A DNA stretch of 64,000 nt from Pseudoclavibacter helvolus (lineage in GTDB: Bacteria; Actinomycetota; Actinomycetes; Actinomycetales; Microbacteriaceae): positions 1 through 64,000 of the forward strand of contig NZ_JACHWJ010000006.1 in the NCBI RefSeq assembly GCF_014191305.1, in the 5' to 3' direction. Within the stretch, counting starts at the first letter, position 1. Each line of letters starts with the position of its first letter. A program made the position numbers and the translations under genes. Below the pieces are notes generated by a model that made no database searches, had not been told where the DNA came from, and saw nothing but the letters and a program-made list of their open reading frames with translations. Shown here one piece after another: positions 25,634 to 32,955 of this stretch.

Positions 25634-27136
25634 CTAAAACGGAACCCCGTCGACAACTTCCGCCGTGTAGAAGGCAGAATCCTTGACGTGCCCAGCGGGG
25701 AGCCCGTTCGACGCCATCGTGTAGACAGTCTGCATGCCGACCAGGGCACCCGTCGTCTGATCGATCAGAACCTGCTCACGGATGGGAAAGACGGTGTCAT
25801 CGACGCTAAGCGCAGTGGCCGCGACTCCGTTCACCTCCACCGGTGCATCCACGAGGGTGAGACTCGGAATCAGCAGCATCGCTTCGTAGAGCGAGGCCCG
25901 AACGTCGGCTGGCGTGGCCCCATCTCTGAGCTGCGTCTGCAGCGCTCTGAGGCACTCCGCGTCGTACTGAGGCGAGGACGCGTCGAGATCGGCGACGTAG
26001 TAGTCGAAGAGCGCCTGCGGGTCACGGGGCAACGCCGCATACGCCGCTTGGGTTCCGGCCACCTTGCCGATCATCACTTCGGAATTCTTGAACCGCCAGA
26101 CCATAGTCGCGGGGTCAACTTCCGTCGGCTGCTCCTGCAGCCAACGGGCGGCGGCGGCTTCTGACTCAGGGCCGAGGGTCTCCGAAACCGACTCCAGCCC
26201 GTTCACCGCAATCGATTCCTGGTTGTCATCCCAGGCAACGTAAAGCTGCACCGTCCGCCCAATCATCCAAGCCACTGGACTCACCTCGGGGTTCACGTCG
26301 GTGGTCCCCTCCCACGCGGAGGTCCCGATCTCCGTCTCCAGCAGCAGGTACTGGCCTTCAGCGAGTACGGGGTCTTCCACCTGCCTCGCCTTGTTTGCGG
26401 CATCCCTCAGCACCGATTCCGCCGTCCTGGCCTCGCCAGTGGCCGAACCGCTTGCCGGCGACTCTGACGCGACAACGGGTGCCTGGCCGATCTGGTCGCC
26501 CCCGTTCACCGTCGTGAGGTTACTCAGCACCAGCGCGCCAGACACTACCGCGACTCCGCTGAGACCAACGAGACCCCAACCGAGTCCGCGGCGCAATTTC
26601 GCTCGGTCAGCCGTGGGGCGGGCAGAACCAGACTTCGCACCCCGCGCCCGCGCCGCCCGCTCGAGCAGCGCATCCCGACCGCCTTTCGAGAGGGAAGCCA
26701 CCGCCCAACCCAAGCGCCGCATGCGGGCACCCGCGTCGACCCTGGCCTCCGCGTCTGCAGTGAAGTCACGGTTCTCGGTCAGCGCAGCGGCGTCGGACGC
26801 CGTGAAGCTGCGCCACTCCCGCGCCTCGAGGCGCCAGTGTTTCTTCAGGAGCGTCGTAGCGATGCCAAGCAGCCACGACTTCACCTCACCCCTTGCCGTG
26901 TCGAAGCGGCTGCGCTGCTCGAAGGCGACGAGGAAGGTCTCCGACATGACGTCGTCGGCGACCTCCGCGTTGGTTCTTCGAGCCGCGTAACGGTGCACGA
27001 GCCGGTAGTGCCGGTCGTACAACTCGGCGAAGGCAGCGGGTTCGGCCCGCGACCGTTCGATGATCTGGTTGTCAGTGCTCACAACAGGTATTGCAGGATC
27101 TGGCGAAAAGAGTTCACGGAATATGTTCTCCGACAT
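25634..27136 (-). CDS. Fusion: ECF-like sigma region 2 + membrane CU044_5270-type domain, sigma region 4 missing
   Basis: 500 residues. Residues ~25-105 are an ECF sigma region 2 (AFAELYDRHYRLVHRYAARRT, ADDVMSETFLVAF, RGEVKSWLLGIATTLLKKHWR). The region-4 HTH that reads the -35 element is absent: only ASLSKGGRDALLERAARARG (~147-166) remains where region 4 should begin. Then come a basic stretch, a membrane helix (~185-205) and a ~295-residue extracytoplasmic domain like the CU044_5270 proteins normally encoded by the next gene after such sigma factors. An in-frame deletion joining two neighbours is the simplest origin. Function as a normal sigma factor is doubtful; it could be membrane-bound or a relic. 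ATG at 27134-27136. Confidence 0.7.
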   Translation of the reverse strand: MSENIFRELFSPDPAIPVVSTDNQIIERSRAEPAAFAELYDRHYRLVHRYAARRTNAEVADDVMSETFLVAFEQRSRFDTARGEVKSWLLGIATTLLKKHWRLEAREWRSFTASDAAALTENRDFTADAEARVDAGARMRRLGWAVASLSKGGRDALLERAARARGAKSGSARPTADRAKLRRGLGWGLVGLSGVAVVSGALVLSNLTTVNGGDQIGQAPVVASESPASGSATGEARTAESVLRDAANKARQVEDPVLAEGQYLLLETEIGTSAWEGTTDVNPEVSPVAWMIGRTVQLYVAWDDNQESIAVNGLESVSETLGPESEAAAARWLQEQPTEVDPATMVWRFKNSEVMIGKVAGTQAAYAALPRDPQALFDYYVADLDASSPQYDAECLRALQTQLRDGATPADVRASLYEAMLLIPSLTLVDAPVEVNGVAATALSVDDTVFPIREQVLIDQTTGALVGMQTVYTMASNGLPAGHVKDSAFYTAEVVDGVPF

Positions 27137-27177
27137 TCACGCTGATCCACCACCGCGCACGCGGTCCGACCATGACG

Positions 27178-28326
27178 TCAGCCCAGTGAAACCCAACTCA
27201 AGGAGACCCAGAGCCCGAGGGCTGGCAGCGGAAACGCGAACAGCAACCCCGCGACGAGGTTGAGCAGCCAGTACCGGCGCAGGATCGCGGCGAACTCCCG
27301 CAGGATCGCGCTCGGCCAGTAGTAGCGGGCGACAGGCGCCTGCACGGCCTGCGCGTCGATACCCAGCTCGCGCGCCAACATGGCCGCTCGCATCGCGTGG
27401 TAGTTGCTTGTGGCGATGATGCCGGGCCCGGTGATGCCTTCCCGCTCGAGGATCGCCTGCGTGAACCGCAGGTTCTCCTCCGTGTTCACGGACTCCTCTT
27501 CGCTCAGGATGCGCGGTTCTGCCGCCGCAACCGACAGTCGGGCGGATTCCCCACCGTCGAGAGCGTTGGCGGGGTCGAGAGCCCACTCACGCATCGCGCG
27601 CCCTTCGGCCAGCGCTTCGTCGCTTCCCTGCCCTCCCGACATGACAACGACCGAGGCCCCGGCCCGTTGCGCCGCGGCCAACCCCGCGCGGATGCGCGAC
27701 GCCAGCAGGGGCGGGACGCGCCTGCCGCCAGAGAGGCCTGAGCCGAGCACGATCACCCACGTCCCGACAGTGCCCCGGACGAGCCGCGCGTAGAGCCACG
27801 AGTAGCCGAGGAACACGACGAAGGCGGCCCCGAGGTAGGCGGCACCAAGCGCCAAGAAGAGAGCCACGGCGAGGAAGGCGTCGCTCTGGACGAGCATCGC
27901 GACAAATGGGAGCGCGGCGAGGGCAGTCAGGAGAAGTCCCACGACCAGCGAAAGCAGGTTGCCAAGCGAACGGCCCTCGCGCCGCAGCATCCGGGCGCCA
28001 TTGACGTAGAGCATAACGATGAGCACGAGCAGCAGGAGCGGCGACAGCAGGAGCGGCAGCCAGGTGAGCGCGCCGACCAGCCCCGCGACTCGACCGTCGA
28101 AGCTCGAGATCGCCCCGACCGCGACGACGAAGGCCGCCACGATCCACACGCCGTTGCTCAGCCGGCGCGGCTCCGTCCGCGTGCGGTGCACGGCGACCCA
28201 GGAGAGTCCAGCCCCGAAGATGAGAGCGACGAGCGTCGACACCCATGTGAAGTCCTGCGTGATGATGTCGCACTCCCGCGGTGGTGCATCCGCCAGCGGC
28301 TGCCGGACGGCCCCAGTATGTCGCAC
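27178..28326 (-). CDS. YdcF/SanA-family (DUF218) membrane protein
   Basis: 382 residues: five to six membrane helices in the first ~190 residues, then a DUF218 domain (IVLGSGLSGGRRVPPLLASRIRAGL..., MSGGQGSDEALAEG, ATSNYHAMRA) and a last hydrophobic helix. The family (ElyC, SanA, YdcF) acts in the envelope, with roles in cell-wall precursor metabolism. GTG at 28324-28326 is the farthest start; other in-frame GTGs exist, so the N-terminus is uncertain. Divergent from the DUF4097-PadR operon across a region with repeated TCGCGATATA sites that may control both. Confidence 0.8.
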   Translation of the reverse strand: MRHTGAVRQPLADAPPRECDIITQDFTWVSTLVALIFGAGLSWVAVHRTRTEPRRLSNGVWIVAAFVVAVGAISSFDGRVAGLVGALTWLPLLLSPLLLLVLIVMLYVNGARMLRREGRSLGNLLSLVVGLLLTALAALPFVAMLVQSDAFLAVALFLALGAAYLGAAFVVFLGYSWLYARLVRGTVGTWVIVLGSGLSGGRRVPPLLASRIRAGLAAAQRAGASVVVMSGGQGSDEALAEGRAMREWALDPANALDGGESARLSVAAAEPRILSEEESVNTEENLRFTQAILEREGITGPGIIATSNYHAMRAAMLARELGIDAQAVQAPVARYYWPSAILREFAAILRRYWLLNLVAGLLFAFPLPALGLWVSLSWVSLG

Positions 28327-28359
28327 CCGCGCGTTCGAGTCTCCGACAGATCCCGCCAG

Positions 28360-28395
28360 TCGCGATATAGCGCGAATACTCAGACTCGCGATATA
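28360..28395. promoter_or_regulatory. Candidate PadR operators
   Basis: TCGCGATATA occurs at 28360-28369 and 28386-28395 (26 bp apart); the first is part of the near-palindrome CGCGATATAGCGCG (28361-28374). They lie between the divergent ydcF-like gene and the DUF4097-padR operon, so autorepression by PadR is the likely use. Confidence 0.55.
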
Positions 28396-28462
28396 ACTTG
28401 ACTCGCAGTTGCTCGGCTCCGCGCCGGGCGCGAATCATGAACACCCCTTCCGAGGAGCAGCA

Positions 28463-29470
28463 GTGGCTATTGAACAGTGGATCGTGGACGGGCCCCGCGT
28501 CATCGACGTGCAGACCGTCCGCAGCGTTCGCGCGAGACTCGCAGGCGGCGCCATCAGCGTGCTCGCCCACAACGAACCGAGCACCCGCATCGAGGTGTCA
28601 GGGCTCACAGGGCGTGACCTGAAGATCGCCATCGACGGCGACCAGCTCCTCATCGACCACCCCCAGCTCTCCTGGACCGACGTCCAGACGTCCGCGAAGA
28701 CCATCTGGAACCAGCCAACCGCGGTCATCAGCGTGCTGGTCCCAGCAGGCGTGGACGTCGACGTGCTCGGCGTCAGCTCAGAGGTGCTCGTCGCGGGCAT
28801 CAACGGGCGCATCGACATCAACACGGTCGGCGGCGAGCAGTTCCTCGACGCCACCCGCGGCGAGCTGCACCTCAACTCGATCGGCGGTGAGATCAGCGTG
28901 CGCGGGCACGCCGGCAAGGCCGTCGTCAAGACCGCATCGGGCGACGTCACGGCAACCGGCCCGCTTGTGAGCTTCGACGGCAGCACGGTGTCGGGAGTCA
29001 CGATCGTCGACGTCACCTCCGGCTCACCGAGCCTCATCGCCAACAAGTCCGTCAGCGGGGCCACCACGGTGCGGCTCCCCGGCGACACGAACCCGAGCTA
29101 CCAGGTCTCCACCGTCGGCTCGTCCGTGCAGCTCGACGGGCTCCACCTCGAACCGCTTCGCGGCACCACCTACCGCTCGGAACCCAGGGAAGGCGAAGTC
29201 ACCGACGTGCGCATCAGCACCGTCACCGGTCGGGTGTCCGTCATGTTGTCCGCGCGAACGCCACGCGCCGGAGAGGCCCCGGCCGACTTCGACGACCGCA
29301 TCGACTCGCGACTCGTGACCTGCCCAGTCCCCGACGTGGACACAGCCACCGCCGAGAGCGGGCCCAACCACAGCACTTCAGGTGCGGACTCGGAGCCCGG
29401 CGGCAGCATCGAGGTCGACGCCAGCAGCGAGACCGAATCCGACACCACAAAGCCGGGAGGCACCGAGTGA
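28463..29470 (+). CDS. DUF4097-domain protein (beta-helix-like)
   Basis: 335 residues from GTG at 28463-28465, chosen because GAGGAG lies six bases upstream and because upstream residues are not conserved. No signal peptide. Repeated short strands with alternating V/D/G (GRIDINTVGG, GELHLNSIGG, KAVVKTASGDVTATG) form the right-handed beta-solenoid of the DUF4097/DUF4098 family. The last ~60 residues are acidic and disordered. The stop overlaps the padR GTG by 4 nt. DUF4097 genes are commonly paired with PadR regulators in actinobacteria; the biochemical role is unknown. Confidence 0.8.
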   Translation: MAIEQWIVDGPRVIDVQTVRSVRARLAGGAISVLAHNEPSTRIEVSGLTGRDLKIAIDGDQLLIDHPQLSWTDVQTSAKTIWNQPTAVISVLVPAGVDVDVLGVSSEVLVAGINGRIDINTVGGEQFLDATRGELHLNSIGGEISVRGHAGKAVVKTASGDVTATGPLVSFDGSTVSGVTIVDVTSGSPSLIANKSVSGATTVRLPGDTNPSYQVSTVGSSVQLDGLHLEPLRGTTYRSEPREGEVTDVRISTVTGRVSVMLSARTPRAGEAPADFDDRIDSRLVTCPVPDVDTATAESGPNHSTSGADSEPGGSIEVDASSETESDTTKPGGTE

Positions 29471-30504
29471 CCCCGCCAGTCTTCGCCCACGGACACCTGC
29501 GCCTGTACCTGCTGAGCCTCCTCGAGGACCAGCCGCGCCACGGCTACGAGCTCATCCAGGCACTTTCAGAGCGTTTCGACGGCACCTACTCGCCAAGCGC
29601 GGGCACCATCTACCCGCGCCTCGCGAAGCTCGAGGAAGAAGGCCTCGTCACCAAGCACAACGACGGCCGCAAGAGCGTCTACCGCATCACCGAAGCCGGC
29701 AGGCGCGAGCTCGACTCACGACGAGAAGAGCTCGCATCCATCGAGCAGGACGTCGACTCGTCGGTCCGCCGCCTCGCCGCCGACGTTCGGCACGGCCTCA
29801 CCAGCGCGCGCGAAGAGTTGCGAGCCGAGTTCGCGAGGCTCGCCCAGGAGCTCGGCCCGGATGCACGAGCCGGGTTCGAGAAGGCCGCGAGCGCAGGGGC
29901 CGCGGGAGCCGCATCCGCGCGTGGCTTCTTCGCCGGAGCCGCGAAGGGCTGGAACGAACCTCGCGAGGCCCCCATCTCCACGCCAGGCGAGACGCCGCCA
30001 GGGTTCACCCCGCCAGGCTTCGGCGGCGGAGCGACGGCCTCGGGTGAGCCGCGACCCCAGGACCCACCTCAGGCGCCAACCCCGCCGCAGACCCCAGGGA
30101 CGCCTCAACCCCCCGAAGCTCCAGCCGGTTCGGGCCCCGAGCACCGCACCCACGGCAGGTACGACTCCTGGGCATCGGCCAGCAGCTCACACGTCTGGGA
30201 AAGCAGCAAGAACGAACAAGGGGCATCGGAAGGCGGCGCGGCCAGCGCTGGCGGCGGTCCCTCCGGCGGCGCCAGCAATCCGCAGCGTGAGGCCGGCCGC
30301 GCGCAACTGGAAGCGATGTCGCAGGCCGACCTCGTGCTCAACAAGTTCAGACACGAGCTCCGCCAGGAGCTCCGCGCCGCCCAGAGTGAGCAGCGCCTCT
30401 CACCCGGCATCGTGACCTTCCTCGACCAAGAGCTCGAGCGAGTCCGCGAGCGCATCACACACGCCCTCGGCTCCCGCGATACGAACAACACGCCAGGGGC
30501 CTAG
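29467..30504 (+). CDS. PadR-family transcriptional regulator with long C-terminal extension
   Basis: 345 residues, about three times a basic PadR domain. The N-terminal winged helix is clear (LRLYLLSLLEDQPRHGYELIQAL, SAGTIYPRLAKLEEEGLV, GRKSVYRITEAGRREL). A coiled-coil stretch (~85-140), a Pro/Gly-rich low-complexity region (~155-285) and a final charged helical segment (~285-335) follow. Translationally coupled to the DUF4097 gene and followed by a hairpin terminator. Likely represses its own operon through the TCGCGATATA sites. Confidence 0.88.
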   Translation: MTPPVFAHGHLRLYLLSLLEDQPRHGYELIQALSERFDGTYSPSAGTIYPRLAKLEEEGLVTKHNDGRKSVYRITEAGRRELDSRREELASIEQDVDSSVRRLAADVRHGLTSAREELRAEFARLAQELGPDARAGFEKAASAGAAGAASARGFFAGAAKGWNEPREAPISTPGETPPGFTPPGFGGGATASGEPRPQDPPQAPTPPQTPGTPQPPEAPAGSGPEHRTHGRYDSWASASSSHVWESSKNEQGASEGGAASAGGGPSGGASNPQREAGRAQLEAMSQADLVLNKFRHELRQELRAAQSEQRLSPGIVTFLDQELERVRERITHALGSRDTNNTPGA

Positions 30505-30558
30505 CCAGCAGCCGGGCCGAGCGAGGCCGGTTGCGGCCGGGCGAGCGATCTGTAGGGC

Positions 30559-30597
30559 ACGAAGGGCCGTTTCCCACCTCGGGGAGCGGCCCTTCGT
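30559..30597 (+). terminator. Terminator of the DUF4097-padR operon
   Basis: ACGAAGGGCCG (30559-30569) pairs with CGGCCCTTCGT (30587-30597), 11 bp, with further pairing in the loop. It begins 55 nt after the stop. The rest of the 467-bp gap up to crcB holds two family A repeats and the crcB promoter, and no gene that I can support. Confidence 0.7.
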
Positions 30598-30667
30598 CGC
30601 GCCCGGCGCGCTCGCATACCAGCCCACCGCAGCCAAGTCCACGCTGCCCAAGCCCAGCCCACCGCAG

Positions 30668-30739
30668 CCAACTTCCGTGATAACTCGGCTGTTTGCGTCG
30701 GCCTCCCGGCAGACAATCGCTGTTCGTCACTGAAGTTGG
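30668..30739. repeat. ~72-bp palindromic repeat, family A copy 2
   Basis: Arms CCAACTTCCGTGA and TCACTGAAGTTGG, 13 bp with one mismatch, separated by ~46 nt. Tandem with copy 3. Confidence 0.75.
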
Positions 30740-30795
30740 CCAGCACGCGGAGCCAGGACGCCGCTAGACCCCCCAGTCCACTCACCGCTCCCTGT

Positions 30796-30868
30796 CCAAC
30801 TTCAGTGCAAACTCGGGTCGATGAGCGCCTTCTTGGGGCAAAAAGACGCTGAATCGCACTGAATTTGG
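30796..30868. repeat. ~72-bp palindromic repeat, family A copy 3
   Basis: Arms CCAACTTCAGTGC and GCACTGAATTTGG, 13 bp with one mismatch. Its left part is identical over more than 20 nt to copy 4 (56097-56168), 25 kb away. Confidence 0.75.
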
Positions 30869-30929
30869 TCAGCGCGCGGCGCGCGCGGCGCCTGTCAGCA
30901 CCACCCACGGGCGCCGCCCACCGGAGGCC

Positions 30930-30965
30930 GCTGCGCTAGCGCAGCACTCGGCACGGGAGTACCGT
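30930..30965 (+). promoter_or_regulatory. crcB promoter with palindrome over the -35 region
   Basis: TACCGT (30960-30965) lies six bases before the crcB GTG, suggesting a leaderless transcript. A perfect 16-nt palindrome GCTGCGCTAGCGCAGC (30930-30945) covers the -35 position and could be an operator. No fluoride riboswitch core is seen. Confidence 0.5.
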
Positions 30966-30971
30966 TGCGGC

Positions 30972-31502
30972 GTGCCAACGCCAGCCCGTCTCCTCCTTGT
31001 CGTGTTCCTCGGCGGAGCCGCGGGCACTCTCGCCCGCCTCTGGCTCGGCTCCTTCATGGCGACCGCCACGATGGCTCAGGGCTCGGCCAGCTTGGCTGAG
31101 CTCTCGGCGGGGAGCGTGCACGTGCTCGACTCCGACATCGTGACGGCCCTCATCGCGAACCTCGCGGGATCCCTCGCGCTTGGCATCATCGCCGGCGCGC
31201 ATTGGCCTCCTCAGCTGGCCGCGTGGCGCGCCGCGCTCGGCCCGGGGTTCTGCGGGGGCTTCACGACGTTCTCGCTCATCGCCCTGGCGCTCGCGTTGGT
31301 CTTCTCGACGTCCGCCTGGGCGATCATCGCGTTTGCCGTCGGCACGATCGGCGGCATCGCGGCTGTCTTCCTCGGGCGCACCATCGGCCGGCGCATCTCA
31401 CCTCCTCCGACGACTGCCGCTCCCGCGGAAGGCCCAGTTACTCCCGGACCGGGGACCGCCCCCGGCCGGGACCCGTACGCGCCGAACGAGGGGATGCGCT
31501 GA
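30972..31502 (+). CDS. crcB: CrcB/Fluc fluoride channel, subunit 1
   Basis: 176 residues, four membrane helices, conserved GGAAGTLARLWLG at the N-terminus and GFCGGFTTFSL in helix 3 (the Phe/Thr fluoride track). A Pro-rich tail follows the last helix. GTG start, probably leaderless. Overlaps the second crcB by one base (TGATG). Paired CrcB proteins form an antiparallel heterodimeric fluoride exporter in many Gram-positives. Confidence 0.88.
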   Translation: MPTPARLLLVVFLGGAAGTLARLWLGSFMATATMAQGSASLAELSAGSVHVLDSDIVTALIANLAGSLALGIIAGAHWPPQLAAWRAALGPGFCGGFTTFSLIALALALVFSTSAWAIIAFAVGTIGGIAAVFLGRTIGRRISPPPTTAAPAEGPVTPGPGTAPGRDPYAPNEGMR

Positions 31503-31966
31503 TGAACATCCTCATGATCCTGGCCGTCGCGGTCGCGGGTGGCGTCGGCGCATGCATCCGCTACGTCGCCGTCGAGGGCTGGCCGCGGATGCGTGAACCG
31601 GAGCCTGCCGTCGCCGAGAATGACCCAGCCGCGACTCTCGTGGCAGCCCCATCGCGTCGCCTCGCCCCTGAGTGGCGCCTCATGATCGTCAACGTGCTCG
31701 CGTCGCTCGTAGCCGGGTTCGCTGCGGGGTTGCTGCCCCTGCCGACGGTCGCCTCGATGATCGTCATCTCGGGCTTCTGCGGGGGAATGAGCTCGTGGAG
31801 CTCCGTGATGCTCGACGCCGCGAACGCCCTGAGCGCGCGCAAAGTCGGCAAGACCGCGATCATTGTGGCCGTCCAGATGCTCTGGGGTGTGCTCGCGGCA
31901 CTGATCGGCGTGACGGTCGGCCAGCTGCTTGGCGAGAGCCTGGGTCTCGGCCTACTCGCCTGGTAG
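31502..31966 (+). CDS. crcB: CrcB/Fluc fluoride channel, subunit 2
   Basis: 154 residues, ATG at 31502-31504 sharing its A with the stop of subunit 1. Four helices, GGVGACIRYV at the start and GFCGGMSSWSS in helix 3. Between helices 1 and 2 it has an extra polar loop of ~30 residues (EPAVAENDPAATLVAAPSRR). The changed helix-3 motif (MSSWS instead of FTTFS) indicates it works as the partner of subunit 1 rather than alone. Confidence 0.85.
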   Translation: MNILMILAVAVAGGVGACIRYVAVEGWPRMREPEPAVAENDPAATLVAAPSRRLAPEWRLMIVNVLASLVAGFAAGLLPLPTVASMIVISGFCGGMSSWSSVMLDAANALSARKVGKTAIIVAVQMLWGVLAALIGVTVGQLLGESLGLGLLAW

Positions 31967-32115
31967 CGGCTCGGAGCTTGGGCCTCCGCGCTTGCTCGTC
32001 GCGCTTGCTCGTCATCCTCGCGGATGACGCGCGGCGCGCAATGCCCTCCCAGAGGAGGGGCGGATGCGCCCTCAGGCGGTCGAGGCGCGCACCCCCTTGG
32101 CGGCACCTTGGAAGC

Positions 32116-32955
32116 ATGACTCCGCAACCAGGCTTCCAGACATCAGCAGTGCACCCACAGGTCCAGCACCCGCAGCTGCCCCGGACGGCGCAGCTGGGTG
32201 CGGGCATGCTCACTCCTCAGCCGCAATTCGTGACCGGGCTGACCCCCGCCGGGTTGCCGGAGGCCGGCACGGTGCTCGCGGCGCACTCGCTCACCAAGAC
32301 CTACGGTGCGACGACGGCGCTCGCCGGCGTCGGTATCGCGGTCCGGGCTGGCGAGGCACTTGCGATCATGGGTGCCTCCGGTTCGGGCAAGACGACGCTC
32401 CTGCACAGCCTGGCCGGGATCATCGCACCAGATTCGGGGCGCATCGAACTCTACGGAGACGGCGGCGGCCGCGAGGTGACTGGCATGTCGGAGGCCAAGC
32501 GCACAGATCTGCGCCGCACCGAGTTCGGCTTCGTTTTCCAGGAGGGGATGCTCCTGCCGGAGCTCACCGCGCTCGAGAACGTCGCCATCGCGGCCATGCT
32601 GTGCGGCGTCGACCGGAAGCGCGCCGAGCAGGCGGCAGCGCAATGGCTCGCCGCAATGGGGCTTGGCGGCATGGAGGCTCGTCGCATCGGCGAGCTGTCT
32701 GGTGGTCAGGCCCAGCGTGTTGCGATCGCCCGCGCCCAGGTCACTGGTGCTCGAATCGTGTTCGCCGATGAGCCGACGGGCGCCTTGGACTCGGCCACGA
32801 GCGCCGATGTCATGACGGCGTTGCTCGCCGCGACAGCGCGCGCCGGACGCAGCCTCGTTGTCGTCACTCACGACCCAGACGTCGCGGCCCGCTGCGACCG
32901 CACGGTCCGGATGCGCGACGGCCGCATCCTCGACGACACGGCGGCCCGCGCATGA
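32116..32955 (+). CDS. ABC transporter ATP-binding protein (MacB/LolD type)
   Basis: 279 residues from ATG at 32116-32118 with a weak GGAAG upstream. The first ~55 residues are Gln/Pro-rich, not part of the fold. Then Walker A GASGSGKTT, Q-loop FVFQEGMLLPEL, signature LSGGQAQR and Walker B IVFADEPTGALDS. The signature spacing is of the MacB/FtsE type that energises FtsX-fold permeases. Its stop overlaps the permease ATG by 4 nt. Confidence 0.88.
   Translation: MTPQPGFQTSAVHPQVQHPQLPRTAQLGAGMLTPQPQFVTGLTPAGLPEAGTVLAAHSLTKTYGATTALAGVGIAVRAGEALAIMGASGSGKTTLLHSLAGIIAPDSGRIELYGDGGGREVTGMSEAKRTDLRRTEFGFVFQEGMLLPELTALENVAIAAMLCGVDRKRAEQAAAQWLAAMGLGGMEARRIGELSGGQAQRVAIARAQVTGARIVFADEPTGALDSATSADVMTALLAATARAGRSLVVVTHDPDVAARCDRTVRMRDGRILDDTAARA

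Noticed and set aside
30870-30971. Fluoride riboswitch upstream of crcB
   Set aside because: No GGNGATG...pseudoknot core; the promoter appears leaderless, leaving no space for a riboswitch.
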